A DNA stretch of 64,000 nt from Rhodococcus qingshengii JCM 15477 (GCF_023221595.1 NZ_CP096563.1:5637001-5701000); one strand, 5' to 3'; numbered from the stretch's first letter, positions 40,819 to 50,163 are shown. Numbers and translations: made by a program. The notes: generated by a model not told the origin, from the letters alone.

Positions 40819-41301
40819 ATGGCTACCACCAATCCCGTCACCATCACGGCTCCTGAGGGCGTGCCGTACATCGACATCACCCGCGAATTCGACGCACCCG
40901 TCAGTGCCGTCTTCGCAGCTCATTCGAATCCCGATCTGGTCAAGCAGTGGCTCGGCCCCAACGGATACGAGATGGAGATCGACGAATACGAGTTCGTGAG
41001 CGGCGGTCGATACAAGTACGTCCATCGCAACCCCGAGGGCGAAGAGTTCCGGTTCAACGGTGTATTTCACGTTGTTCGCGAGAACGACTTTGCCATCCAG
41101 ACCTTCGAATACGAGGGATTTCCCGACGTCGTCAGCATCGAATCGATCACGTTCGAGGATCTGGGCAATGGACGCACCCGCCTCTCCGGCCATTCCGTAT
41201 ATCCGAGCCTCGAAGCGCGAGACGGAATGATCGAGAGCAATATGGAGCTCGGCGTCACCGAAGGTTACGAACGCCTGGACAAGATCGTCGCGCAACTCTG
41301 A
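40819..41301 (+). CDS. SRPBCC (AHSA1/START-like) protein
   Basis: 160-residue helix-grip fold: PYIDITREFDAPVSAVFAAHSNPDLVKQWLGPNG is the classic AHSA1 opening, followed by FRFNGVFHVVRENDFAIQTFEYEG and a C-terminal amphipathic helix (MELGVTEGYERLDKIVAQL). It binds a hydrophobic ligand in its cavity; no enzymatic role known. Start at ATG 40819. Co-transcribed with the ArsR gene and probably the VOC gene. Confidence 0.88.
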   Translation: MATTNPVTITAPEGVPYIDITREFDAPVSAVFAAHSNPDLVKQWLGPNGYEMEIDEYEFVSGGRYKYVHRNPEGEEFRFNGVFHVVRENDFAIQTFEYEGFPDVVSIESITFEDLGNGRTRLSGHSVYPSLEARDGMIESNMELGVTEGYERLDKIVAQL

Positions 41302-41341
41302 CCACCTGTTTGCCCGAACCTCCTCAGCGAAAGGCAGTTTC

Positions 41342-41770
41342 ATGGACTGGACCCTCGAAGTAGTGATCGTTCCCGTCAGTGACCTCGACCGTTCCATCGA
41401 GTTCTACCGTGACAAGGTCGGTTTCGATCTCGACCACCACACCGTCAACGAACACATGACGGTCGCCCAGCTCACTCCGCGTGGTTCGGGCTGCTCGATC
41501 GTCATCGGCAACCTGCCGTCGCAAACCGAGATGGCCCCTGGTTCGTTGAAGGGATTGCAGTTGGTCGTGGCCGACGCTGCAGCGGCTCGCCAGGAGCTCA
41601 TCGACCGCGGCGTCGATGCCAGTGAGGTCACCGTCTTCGACGAGCGTGACGGGGGCACCTTCTTCGGATTCGCCGACCCGGACGGCAATACCTGGGCTGT
41701 CCAGCAGCTGAAGGTCCGCGGCGACAAGCCGCTCATTCCGAAGGAGTACCGCGACCGCTTCGGCGCGTAG
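41342..41770 (+). CDS. VOC-superfamily protein
   Basis: 142 residues, single VOC module: VVIVPVSDLDRSIEFYRDKVGFDLDHH at the start and FFGFADPDGNTWAVQQLK at the end, matching glyoxalase/extradiol-like proteins with the first ligand position not a canonical His. Commonly found downstream of ArsR-SRPBCC pairs in actinobacteria. Its 3' end overlaps the convergent Ada-domain gene by 38 bases. Confidence 0.85.
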   Translation: MDWTLEVVIVPVSDLDRSIEFYRDKVGFDLDHHTVNEHMTVAQLTPRGSGCSIVIGNLPSQTEMAPGSLKGLQLVVADAAAARQELIDRGVDASEVTVFDERDGGTFFGFADPDGNTWAVQQLKVRGDKPLIPKEYRDRFGA

Positions 41771-42026
41771 CAACTGCCTTCCAGGCTGCGTAACCTTCGG
41801 GCATGCAGACGGCACAGGGGCGATAGCCGGCCGCAATCGCGGTCGGCTCGTCCGCGAAGAACACCCGACTGGCGACATACCCGCCACGCGCGATTGCCTG
41901 CGCAGCCCCTCGACAGTCGAGTCGCCCGTAGATCTTCGTTTTCCGGTGCCCGCCAAGCACACCGGGCGTCGAACTCTCGTAGGATTTGTTGCGAGCGCCG
42001 CGGAGAATGTACGTCTTACTCGGCAT
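41733..42026 (-). CDS. Ada-type metal-binding domain protein
   Basis: 97 residues from ATG 42026. FFADEPTAIAAGYRPCAVCMP matches the second half of the Ada N-terminal zinc domain (where Ada has AGFRPCKRCQP), but the first half keeps a single Cys (GRLDCRGA) instead of the FCRPSC pair, so a full four-Cys site is not evident; His residues may substitute. Ada's domain accepts methyl groups from DNA phosphotriesters; here that activity is doubtful. It overlaps the preceding 2OG-oxygenase gene by 11 bases, so they are coupled and may act together on alkylated nucleic acid. Confidence 0.75.
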   Translation of the reverse strand: MPSKTYILRGARNKSYESSTPGVLGGHRKTKIYGRLDCRGAAQAIARGGYVASRVFFADEPTAIAAGYRPCAVCMPEGYAAWKAVATRRSGRGTPSE

Positions 42027-42735
42027 CGTGAAGCACCAATCCCAATGTTCGACGCGTACCCGAGTGCACCACGCTGACACCATGTCGCACAGGGGCTCTC
42101 GACCACCCGCGAGAACTCTGCACCGGTCGATCCCGCGTGGTGAAGATCAACGCGTGACCTTGCCCGAGAACTGTCACCGTCCCTTTCGACTGGGCGCGCG
42201 GCCGCTGTTCCACGAGCAAGAACTCGCCGCCCGCGTGGTCGATGCGAGGTCTGTCGAGCCCGATCACGACTTGCAAGGGAAACACCAACTCTCCGTACAA
42301 GTCCCGATGCAATGCATTCCAGTCACCAGGTCCGTAGGACAGAAGGATCGGGGTAGGGCGATTCTGACCGGCGTCGTGACACTGATCGATCCATTCTTCG
42401 AAAGAATCCGGCCACGGTGCACCCTCACCCAGCTTGAACGCCCACTCCCGCGCCACGGGCAGGAGGTGTCGGTAGAAGGCGGATCGCATAGCCGTGATCG
42501 GCTCCGGTACGGGATCACCGAAGTACCGGTACTCCCCTTGGCCGAAGCGGTATCGAGCCATGTCGACGGTGCTCCGGAACCGGTCGACCTCCGAGTACCA
42601 GGAAGCAATTTCGCGACATTCCGACTCGTCGAGTATCGGCGTCGTCTGGGCACACCCACTGGAGTCGATTCCCTCGATCAGCGCAGGCCAATCGAGGGAA
42701 TCAACTCGAGGAGACAGATCGGTGAAGAGGTCCAT
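42016..42735 (-). CDS. 2OG-Fe(II) oxygenase
   Basis: 239 residues. An HxD motif is seen in WNALHRDLYGELVFP, a distal His in PVRHGVSVVHSG and a downstream Arg for 2OG binding (RRTLGLVLHDAE). The N-terminal half (RYRFGQGEYRYFGDPVPEPI) and the LVEQRPRAQSKG stretch resemble a group annotated as 2OG oxygenases/prolyl-4-hydroxylase-like proteins adjacent to DNA-repair genes. Substrate uncertain. Coupled with the Ada-domain gene. Confidence 0.82.
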   Translation of the reverse strand: MDLFTDLSPRVDSLDWPALIEGIDSSGCAQTTPILDESECREIASWYSEVDRFRSTVDMARYRFGQGEYRYFGDPVPEPITAMRSAFYRHLLPVAREWAFKLGEGAPWPDSFEEWIDQCHDAGQNRPTPILLSYGPGDWNALHRDLYGELVFPLQVVIGLDRPRIDHAGGEFLLVEQRPRAQSKGTVTVLGQGHALIFTTRDRPVQSSRGWSRAPVRHGVSVVHSGTRRTLGLVLHDAE

Positions 42736-42756
42736 ACGTCGTAGACGACGCGGCGG

Positions 42757-43776
42757 TCAGGAATGTGAGAATGCCAGCAGCTGCTCAGCCAGATCGTTGT
42801 ACGTACGGGCGATCCCGGCATAACTGAGCACGGGTTCCGGATTCCAGGTCCCGATCTTCCCCGCCTTCACCGCGGACAAGTTGGACCACGCAGGATTGGT
42901 TCCGAGCGCATCCAGTTGCAAACTGGACGGGCGATCGTCGAGGAAGATCATGTCGGCCGGATAGTGGTCCGCCATCTCCCAAGCCAGTTTCTCGACGTAG
43001 ACCGACGACCCCTCGGCCGGATCGACGACGGCAAGGCCCAATCCCGCCAGATCTGCGAGGATCGGGAAGCCCGAACGACTGACACGAATCGTGTCCGGAT
43101 CTGCGGACGCGAACAAAACCTGTGAATTATTCAGCGAAGAAGCAACTTCGGAGATCCGTGCACGCGCAGCGTCGTAGTCTTTTCGCTGAGCCTCCATATC
43201 CTGGTCCGCCCCGAGTTCCACGGCCAGTTCCACGATCTCTTGCACGGCTCGGTCGATGGTTCCTGCTGCCGTTTCCACGAACAGTACTGTCGACAAGCCT
43301 TTCACCGCATCCAAGTTCGCCTCGTCGAGTAGTGCCGAACCACGCAGCTGAGGGACTATGACGACGTCCGGCTCCAGCGCAGCGATCTTCTCGAGTTCCA
43401 CTTGTCCCCAGAGCTGCCCGACCATCTCGGTCTTCGAGAAATCCAAATTGCCGGAGATGCTGGTGTCCCTTGATCCCGGCGATCGTGTCAGTGCCCCGAA
43501 AACTCCGACAGGCACCAGTCCGTAATCCCACAGAGCACCCGCGATACCGGTGTAGGTGACAAATGTTCTTGGTGGTGAATCCAATTCGATCAGATTGCCG
43601 CGATCATCGGTGAAGGACCAGCCTGCATCGCCTTCGCCCCCGGCGTCTGCGTCCGAACGCGAGCAACCGGCCGCTGCCAGCGCAGCAGCCAATCCTGCTG
43701 CAGCGCCGAGGAACCTGCGGCGATTCCAGTCCATCTCGATACGCCGGTGCGGTCGTGGAGTGAACAGCGTGGTCAT
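42757..43776 (-). CDS. Tat-exported metallophore-binding lipoprotein
   Basis: 339 residues, with start at ATG 43776, which overlaps the MFS stop by ATGA. The signal has twin Arg (NRRRFLGAAAG) and lipobox AAGC, so it is exported folded and lipid-anchored. The body is FepB/FecB-like: FVTYTGIAGALWDYGLVPVGVFGAL, LEKIAALEPDVVIVPQLRG and AVKAGKIGTWNP near the C-terminus. Normally such proteins work with an FecCD-type permease, but none is adjacent; instead it is coupled to an MFS transporter. It may lend metallophore to transporters elsewhere. Confidence 0.85.
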   Translation of the reverse strand: MTTLFTPRPHRRIEMDWNRRRFLGAAAGLAAALAAAGCSRSDADAGGEGDAGWSFTDDRGNLIELDSPPRTFVTYTGIAGALWDYGLVPVGVFGALTRSPGSRDTSISGNLDFSKTEMVGQLWGQVELEKIAALEPDVVIVPQLRGSALLDEANLDAVKGLSTVLFVETAAGTIDRAVQEIVELAVELGADQDMEAQRKDYDAARARISEVASSLNNSQVLFASADPDTIRVSRSGFPILADLAGLGLAVVDPAEGSSVYVEKLAWEMADHYPADMIFLDDRPSSLQLDALGTNPAWSNLSAVKAGKIGTWNPEPVLSYAGIARTYNDLAEQLLAFSHS

Positions 43777-45149
43777 GTGTGTGCCCTTTCGGCGATTGGT
43801 TGAACTGTTGCAGGAGTTGACGAACGAGAAAAGAGAAGGATCGACACCAAACCCGTGAGCATTCCGACGCCGGCACAAAAGACCAACGGCCACAGCAAGG
43901 CGAACTCGTCCGGACCGACGAAGAGCGAGCCGCACAACGCAATTCCGACGGCAAGCCCGAGTTGACGCGACGAGTTGGCTGTTGCCGAAGCCGTCCCGGC
44001 GCACTCTGCCGGGGCGTCCGACATCGCGGCACCCGGCAGCACCGGCGACACCATCGCCGAACCGACACCGGTCAGAATCAGCCCGGCGATCAGTGCGGGC
44101 CAGACCGGCTCGGCGAGAACGTACAGCATGGCCACGCAACCGATTCCGCAAAGGATCGTCCCGAATCCGAGCGACAGTCGAAGGTCGACACGCTGAAGCC
44201 GTGATCCACACAAGGCCGATACGAAGACAAAAGCGAGCGGTTGAATCGAGAGCACGAGTGCGGCCGCCGATGCCGACAGTTCCAGCCCTTTCTGCAGCCA
44301 CAGTGAAAGGACTACGAGCGGGCCGTAGGCCGCGAGGTAGTACCCGAAAGCAGCGACGAGGACGCCGTCGAATTTCAGGGATCGGAACAACGCCGGATCG
44401 AGCATCGGACTGCTGCCTCGACGCTGCCAGAACACAAACGCCGTCAGCGCACCGATTGCGATCAGGAAGGCAAGAGCTGTCGACGACGAAGCCCACCCGA
44501 TGTCGCCGCCCCACGTCACGCCGAGAACCGCGGCAACGGCAGCGAGGGTGAACAAAACGATTCCGGCCCAGTCGATGTTGTCGTCGCCGCGCTCACTGTC
44601 GGCGAAACAGAACACAGCCATTGCGAGCGCCACTGCGGCCACGGGGATTCCGGAATAGAAGACCGCACGCCAGTCGAAGAACTGCGTCAGCAGCCCTCCT
44701 GCAACGTTGCCGATTCCCGCCGCCAATCCAGCGACGGCACCCCACGCGGCAAAAGCCACGTGCCGATCGCGGCCCGAATATGCGTCGCCGAGCAGAGGCA
44801 GGAGTGTCGCGAACATCGCCGCACCGGCAATTCCTTGCGCGCCGCGAGCAACGACCAGAACCGTGATGTCCGGAGCAATCGCGCACACGGCCGTTGCAAC
44901 CAGGAACACGACCAGTCCACAGATGTAGAGGCGTTTGCGTCCCCACGCATCGCCGAGTGCGCCCATGCCCACCAGAAGCGCGGCAAGAGCCAGCGTGTAG
45001 GCGTCGACGACCCATGACATCGCGCCCGTACTGCCGTCCAAACCGACTGCGATGGCCGGCACCGCGATCGTTGTGATCGTGGCGTACGTCAGTAACAGGA
45101 AAGTTCCGATGCATGCGGCGATGAGCGGCAGCCATCGTCGTGCCGACAT
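43773..45149 (-). CDS. MFS transporter, DHA2-like, coupled to metallophore-binding protein
   Basis: 458 residues; ATG 45149 follows GGAGG at 6 bases. Motif A (GMGALGDAWGRKRLY) and motif C-like (AAWGAVAGLAAGIGNVAGGLL) are clear, with 12-14 helices. In its setting a metallophore exporter or uptake factor is plausible (compare siderophore-exporting MFS proteins), with a drug exporter as the alternative. Downstream of, and co-directional with, a MerR regulator whose stop codon overlaps a promoter palindrome. Confidence 0.85.
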   Translation of the reverse strand: MSARRWLPLIAACIGTFLLLTYATITTIAVPAIAVGLDGSTGAMSWVVDAYTLALAALLVGMGALGDAWGRKRLYICGLVVFLVATAVCAIAPDITVLVVARGAQGIAGAAMFATLLPLLGDAYSGRDRHVAFAAWGAVAGLAAGIGNVAGGLLTQFFDWRAVFYSGIPVAAVALAMAVFCFADSERGDDNIDWAGIVLFTLAAVAAVLGVTWGGDIGWASSSTALAFLIAIGALTAFVFWQRRGSSPMLDPALFRSLKFDGVLVAAFGYYLAAYGPLVVLSLWLQKGLELSASAAALVLSIQPLAFVFVSALCGSRLQRVDLRLSLGFGTILCGIGCVAMLYVLAEPVWPALIAGLILTGVGSAMVSPVLPGAAMSDAPAECAGTASATANSSRQLGLAVGIALCGSLFVGPDEFALLWPLVFCAGVGMLTGLVSILLFSRSSTPATVQPIAERAHT

Positions 45150-45194
45150 GGTCAACCTCCGGGCAGGGCGGTAAGTGCGCCCTAACTATGAAGG

Positions 45195-45210
45195 TTCAAG
45201 TCAACTTGAA
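45195..45210 (-). promoter_or_regulatory. Palindrome overlapping merR stop; candidate MerR operator
   Basis: TTCAAGT-TG-ACTTGAA on the minus strand, a perfect 7-bp inverted repeat covering the stop codon of the MerR gene, about 45 bp before the MFS start. The embedded TTGACT can serve as a -35 element with the long spacer expected for MerR promoters. Confidence 0.55.
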
Positions 45211-45615
45211 GTCAAGCGCCGCTTCGACACGAATGTCGAGCTGCTCGAGCAACCACGGGCACTGCATCGGACGCTCTTGCCGACACGTCAGGTGATGCTC
45301 GAGGATCAGCTTCGCTCGCGTAGCAGCGGCGATCTGTGCCTCGAGTGTCGACACTTGATCTGCGAGAACCGTGGAGAACTGCTCGGACGTGGTGTCGGTT
45401 TCGATGAAGGACCGCACCTGTTCCAAGGACATTCCCGTCTCGGTGTACATCCGGATCAATGCCAGCCGGCGCAGCTCACGCTGCCCGTACCAGCGTTTGC
45501 CGCCAGTTCGCGACCGCGCGGACAGCAGTCCTTCGTCCTCGTAATAACGCAAGGTCGACGCCGCGATTCCGAACGATTTTGCAACCTCGCCGATCGGGAT
45601 CAAGTGCTCACGCAT
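45196..45615 (-). CDS. MerR-family regulator
   Basis: 139 residues. The N-terminal MerR HTH is IPIGEVAKSFGIAASTLRYYEDEGLLSARSRTGGKRWYGQRELRRLALIRMYTETGMSLEQV; a dimer helix follows, then two Cys near the end (HHLTCRQERPMQCPWLLEQ), a possible metal or redox site. It probably activates the downstream MFS/binding-protein genes through the palindrome at its own 3' end. Confidence 0.88.
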   Translation of the reverse strand: MREHLIPIGEVAKSFGIAASTLRYYEDEGLLSARSRTGGKRWYGQRELRRLALIRMYTETGMSLEQVRSFIETDTTSEQFSTVLADQVSTLEAQIAAATRAKLILEHHLTCRQERPMQCPWLLEQLDIRVEAALDFKLT

Positions 45616-45714
45616 TCACCGATCGTAGGCTGAACGCGTAGGCGGTTCCGGCAGTTATGTGTGACTTGGCATACTGACTAACGGAAGGGGTCGCGTAAGT
45701 GATCTCACGGCAAA

Positions 45715-47157
45715 ATGCTGGATGCGCTCGTTGAACGAGGGAGAGCTGTGCTGGATCCAACGCGACCTGTCGGGCCGTACTCGTCAGGAGTGCCCGCCAC
45801 TGCCCTCGAAGTCCGCATGCCGGACCTCGAACGCTTCGGCCTCGCCCAGTTGTGGCGTTCCGCGATCATCGCCGTCGTGTTGTCCACGTCGATCATGCTG
45901 GCACTGATCGTGTGGCCTTTCCGCAAGCGTGGACGCACCTGGGCGGACGCTGCTTCCGACGGGATGGTCGACGGCTTCATCGCGCTGGGGCCCACCTTCG
46001 TCAAGCTCGGCCAACTGGTCGCGTCGTCGTCCGGCCTGTTCCCGGCCCCCGTCGCCAATGCATGCCTACGCTGCCTCGACGATGTTCCGTCTTTCCCGGC
46101 CGAGCAGGCCAGAAGCGTCGTGCAGAAGGACCTCGGTTACTCCGTGGACGACCTGTTCGCGAAATTCGACGACGTACCTCTCGCGGCCGCATCGGTAGCG
46201 CAGGTACACGCGTGCGTTCTGCACGACGGCCGAGAGGCGGTCATCAAGATCCAGCGTCCGGACATCTATGCGCGGATGCTGATCGACCTGCGGGCGGCGT
46301 ACTGGGGCGCGAACATCCTCGAGAAATTTGTCGAGTTCCTTCGAATTGCCAATGCCACCGCCATCATTCGCGATCTGCACAACGCCACGATGACGGAATT
46401 GAACAGCGCGGTCGAGGCCGACCGGCAAACCACTTTCCGGAACAACATCAGTGCGTTCGGCGACAACAAAGGAGTCACGACACCAGAGGTGTACTGGGAC
46501 TACTGCGGCCCCCGAGTCATCTGTATGGAACGCATGCGAGGCGTTCCGCTCGATCGGTTCGTCGCCGGTCCGGACGGTATCGACGAAGCCCGCATGCTGA
46601 TCCGACGCGGAGTGAAGGTCTGGCTCGAATCAGTCATCGTTCACGGTCCGTTTCACGGAGACGTACATGCCGGGAATCTGTGGGTCCTCGACGACGGCCG
46701 GATAGCGATGCTCGACTTCGGCATCGTCGGTGTCCTTCCCGAGACCTGGAGATCCATCCTTTCCGACATGTTCCGAGCGACCCTCATCGACGGTGATTTC
46801 GCCCGTGTCGCCCGCGGAATTCGATCCTTGGGATATGCAACCGACTACGAGGTCGACGACGATCAGCTCGGTATGCAGGTCGCAACGGCCCTCGCCCCGA
46901 TTCTCGGCCGTGACCTGGGTGAACTCAAGCTCAGTGAATTGATCATGGCACTGATTCAGTTGGGCAAGCAGTGGGGCGTTGCGAGTCCCGAGGAATTGGT
47001 TCTTTTCGGTAAACAACTCGGATACTTCGAACGATATGCGACGGCTTTGGCCCCTGGTTGGGTGATCGGACAAGACCTTTATCTGTTCAAGAACGTTTTT
47101 CCAGAGGCAGTCGCCGAAAAGGTACAGGAACTCGGCATCACCATGCCTGACGAATAA
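45715..47157 (+). CDS. ABC1/UbiB-family atypical kinase-like protein
   Basis: 480 residues. N-terminal membrane segment (WRSAIIAVVLSTSIMLALIVWPF), then the UbiB domain: KxGQ motif in LGPTFVKLGQLVASS, Ala-rich loop in LAAASVAQVHAC, ATP-binding Lys in VIKIQRP, catalytic HGDVHAGNLWVL and the DFG-equivalent MLDFGIVG. UbiB proteins support isoprenoid-lipid metabolism such as quinone synthesis through ATPase activity. Start at ATG 45715. Stands alone between divergent MerR and downstream PucR genes. Confidence 0.9.
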   Translation: MLDALVERGRAVLDPTRPVGPYSSGVPATALEVRMPDLERFGLAQLWRSAIIAVVLSTSIMLALIVWPFRKRGRTWADAASDGMVDGFIALGPTFVKLGQLVASSSGLFPAPVANACLRCLDDVPSFPAEQARSVVQKDLGYSVDDLFAKFDDVPLAAASVAQVHACVLHDGREAVIKIQRPDIYARMLIDLRAAYWGANILEKFVEFLRIANATAIIRDLHNATMTELNSAVEADRQTTFRNNISAFGDNKGVTTPEVYWDYCGPRVICMERMRGVPLDRFVAGPDGIDEARMLIRRGVKVWLESVIVHGPFHGDVHAGNLWVLDDGRIAMLDFGIVGVLPETWRSILSDMFRATLIDGDFARVARGIRSLGYATDYEVDDDQLGMQVATALAPILGRDLGELKLSELIMALIQLGKQWGVASPEELVLFGKQLGYFERYATALAPGWVIGQDLYLFKNVFPEAVAEKVQELGITMPDE

Positions 47158-47234
47158 ATTTGTCCCCTATTTCCTTATTCTGCATTTCGTCTGTCGGGGT
47201 TAGCCTGTAATGACCCACTGGCCGAGGAGCAAAT

Positions 47235-48962
47235 GTGCAGCCACTTTCTGTAGCCCTCCCGCAAGCGTCGACAGGTCCGAGGAGTAACGGGCCGAGTGTC
47301 GGCACCACCCTCGGCGCCCTCATGCATTCCACGGACAAGTCCGTGATCGAGCTTCTGGAAAGCCCGGACGGACTCGATGTCGAAATCCGTTCGATCGCCC
47401 TCGTCGAGTCCTCCGATATCGACGGCACCGACAGCCGTGGTGCGATCTCCGACATTTACCTTCCCGTGGGAGTTCCCGAATCGACGTTGACGCAGTGGTT
47501 GCGAAAGTTCGAAGGCAGGCCGGCGAGGCGTCGTCCGAAGCTCTTGCTCGTCAAGAATGCGCGCGAGGCGACGACGCTTCTCACCGCCGCACGCAACATC
47601 GGAATCGCAGTGGCCGCGGTACATCCGCAGGCTAGTTCCGGACACGTCTATTCACTCGTACAACGACTTCTGACACAGAGCATGTACCGTTCGCGGGCCG
47701 TCTCAGGAGCTGTGGCCGGTGGCGATTCGGATCTGTTCGCGCTCTCGGAGACGATCGCCGAATTGACCGGCGGACTCGTGACGATCGACGACACGGCACT
47801 CCATGTCATCGCATATTCAGCTGCTCACGAAGGTGAAGACGAACTCCGTCAGCTCTCCATACTGGGCCGGGAGCGGCCGATCGAATACACCGAATGGATA
47901 GAGCGCAGAGGCGTGTTCGAGCATCTCAGGCGATCGGACGAGGTCATCAGTCTGCCCTCCGAGCCGAGCATCGGAGCCGCGCACAGGTTGGCTGTGAGCA
48001 TCACCCGCCCGGACCTGTCAGCGCCGACGGGTTCTGTTGCACACCAACACAATCTCGGCAGCATCTGGGTGCAGCGCGCCTCTGAACCTCTTTCCGACGA
48101 CGCCCAAGCGGTATTGCGGGGTGCAGCGGCAGTCGCCGCACGCATTCTCATGCGAACCTTGGACGCCTCCAGCCGCGAGAATGCCCAATTGCAAAGGCTG
48201 TTCGGCGTTCGCTCCGGCGGAGTCGACATGCACTCGCTGGCCGGCTCCTTCGGCATCAACACCGACGGACCGTCTGCGGTCATCGGATTTGCGACATCAC
48301 TCGCGCCCGGATCGAATCTCGATCGAATCACCAACGCCTTGCGCCTGCGCGCCAGCGCATTCCGCAGCGACGCGGTCACAACGATCATCGACAACCGGAT
48401 CTACGTGCTGTTTCCTCAGGCCGAACACGAGGTCGCGATCAGCGACTGGGCTTACGACACCGTGGGAGTAGTCGAGGCCCGTGCGGGCATCAGCGTGCGC
48501 GCCGCCGTCGCGGTCCCGATCGCGCGATTGCACGGCGTACCCGAGGCGCGTCGAGAAGTGGACCGCGTGCTCGATACCACCGATGATCACGAAACCTCGA
48601 AGGTCACCACACTCGCGGCGTCACGCACCGCGGTGTTGCTGGGCGAGATACTCGACCTCGTTGCTGATCACGAGCGATTGCGGGACCCTCGTATCGACAG
48701 ACTCGTCTCCTACGACGACAAGAACGCCTCTTACATGCAGTTCACGCTCACGGCCTACCTGACAGCTTTCGGGGATGTGAAGAAGGCCGCCTCGTCTCTG
48801 AAAGTACATCCGAACACGCTGCGCTACCGCATTCGGCGCGCTGAACAGATCATGGGCATTTCGTTGGACGAGCCGGATACGCGACTGCTCACCGAACTGC
48901 AACTCGCCATCTTGGGACGCACCCCGGACGAGTCTGAAAGATACGAAACGTCCGATCAGTGA
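47235..48962 (+). CDS. PucR/CdaR-type transcriptional regulator
   Basis: 575 residues from GTG 47235 (GAGGAG site). The N-terminal purine-catabolism-regulator-like domain (about 25-150) contains LVKNAREATTLLTAARNIGIAVAAVHP. A middle GAF-like portion follows, and the C-terminal PucR HTH is TLTAYLTAFGDVKKAASSLKVHPNTLRYRIRRAEQIMG. Such proteins act on adjacent catabolic genes; the NDMA-type alcohol dehydrogenase 79 bp downstream in the same direction is the obvious candidate. Confidence 0.9.
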   Translation: MQPLSVALPQASTGPRSNGPSVGTTLGALMHSTDKSVIELLESPDGLDVEIRSIALVESSDIDGTDSRGAISDIYLPVGVPESTLTQWLRKFEGRPARRRPKLLLVKNAREATTLLTAARNIGIAVAAVHPQASSGHVYSLVQRLLTQSMYRSRAVSGAVAGGDSDLFALSETIAELTGGLVTIDDTALHVIAYSAAHEGEDELRQLSILGRERPIEYTEWIERRGVFEHLRRSDEVISLPSEPSIGAAHRLAVSITRPDLSAPTGSVAHQHNLGSIWVQRASEPLSDDAQAVLRGAAAVAARILMRTLDASSRENAQLQRLFGVRSGGVDMHSLAGSFGINTDGPSAVIGFATSLAPGSNLDRITNALRLRASAFRSDAVTTIIDNRIYVLFPQAEHEVAISDWAYDTVGVVEARAGISVRAAVAVPIARLHGVPEARREVDRVLDTTDDHETSKVTTLAASRTAVLLGEILDLVADHERLRDPRIDRLVSYDDKNASYMQFTLTAYLTAFGDVKKAASSLKVHPNTLRYRIRRAEQIMGISLDEPDTRLLTELQLAILGRTPDESERYETSDQ

Positions 48963-49041
48963 GATAGACCTCGAGCCCGTCCTGAACTCTCGAGTAGACA
49001 ACTGAGGAAGTCGAAGAACAACTCTTACCTCAGGAGATACC

Positions 49042-50157
49042 TTGCGCACTCGTGGAGCCGTCATTCGCCAAGCACCAGGCACATACGAGGTGGTCGATCT
49101 CGAACTCGATTCACCCCGCAGCGGCGAACTCACTGTCAAAATGGTCGCCTCAGGCCTGTGCCACTCGGACGATCACATCGCCAGCGGCGACCACGGAGTC
49201 GGCCGCTACCCCATCTGCGGCGGACACGAAGGCGCCGGAATCGTCGTCGAGGTCGGGCCGAACACGGAAGGATGGTCCGAGGGCGATCATGTCGTGTTCT
49301 CGTTCCTCGCCGCCTGCGGCCGTTGCCGTTGGTGTGCAAGCGGAATCCAGAACCTCTGCGACAACGGCGCCGCCATCATGACCGGCAGCAGACCCGGCGA
49401 AACCTCTAGTTACAGAATGTCTCTCGACGGTCAGCCCGTCGCACAAACCTGCGGCCTGTCCACCTTCAGTGAATACACCACGGTCAGCACTCTCTCGGCT
49501 GTGAAAGTCGACAAGCACCTGCCACTCGACGCTTTGTGTCTGCTCGGCTGCGGCGTCGGAACCGGTTGGGGCGCCGCGGTCAACTCCGCTCAGGTGTATC
49601 CCGGGCAGACGGTCATCGTCATGGGCGTCGGCGGAATCGGAATCAACGCGGTGCAGGGCGCCTCGCATGCCGGCGCCGCCCACGTGATCGCGGTGGACCC
49701 GGTTGCGTTCAAGCGCGACAGTGCATTGAAGTTGGGCGCCACCCATGCCGTGGCCACCATGGAGGAAGCCACCGACATAGCGCGCTCGTTCACCAACGGC
49801 CAGGGCGCGGATTCGGCCATCGTCACCGTCGGTGTCACCACCGGAGAACATGTCGCGCAGGCATTCTCGTCGATCCGCAAGGCAGGAACCTGCGTGGTCA
49901 CCGGCCTCGGGAAGATGACGGACGTCGGAATTCCCGTGAGCCTGATGGAACTCACGCTGTACCAGAAGAGAATTCAGGGATCCCTGTTCGGTGCATCCAA
50001 TCCCACCGCCGACATTCCCTGGATGATCGATCTCTACACCAGCGGCAAGCTCGAACTCGACGGACTGATCACCAACCGATACACCCTCGACCAGATCAAC
50101 GACGGTTTCGCCGACATGCATGCCGGTCGCAACCTCCGTGGAATCATCGCCTTCTGA
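49042..50157 (+). CDS. NDMA-dependent-type alcohol dehydrogenase
   Basis: 371 residues from a TTG start supported by an AGGAG site 6 bases upstream. Zinc MDR family: the catalytic-zinc site is in ASGLCHSDDHIASG and CGGHEGAGIVVEVGP, and the structural-zinc loop CGRCRWCASGIQNLC has four Cys. The nucleotide fold is VMGVGGIGINAVQGASHAGA. The N-terminus TRGAVIRQAPGTYEVVDLEL and a long loop with tight cofactor fit are typical of the nicotinoprotein (N,N-dimethyl-4-nitrosoaniline-dependent) group of actinobacteria, in which NAD stays bound and a mycofactocin-type acceptor reoxidises it. PucR control is likely. Confidence 0.85.
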   Translation: MRTRGAVIRQAPGTYEVVDLELDSPRSGELTVKMVASGLCHSDDHIASGDHGVGRYPICGGHEGAGIVVEVGPNTEGWSEGDHVVFSFLAACGRCRWCASGIQNLCDNGAAIMTGSRPGETSSYRMSLDGQPVAQTCGLSTFSEYTTVSTLSAVKVDKHLPLDALCLLGCGVGTGWGAAVNSAQVYPGQTVIVMGVGGIGINAVQGASHAGAAHVIAVDPVAFKRDSALKLGATHAVATMEEATDIARSFTNGQGADSAIVTVGVTTGEHVAQAFSSIRKAGTCVVTGLGKMTDVGIPVSLMELTLYQKRIQGSLFGASNPTADIPWMIDLYTSGKLELDGLITNRYTLDQINDGFADMHAGRNLRGIIAF

Positions 50158-50163
50158 GCGAGT

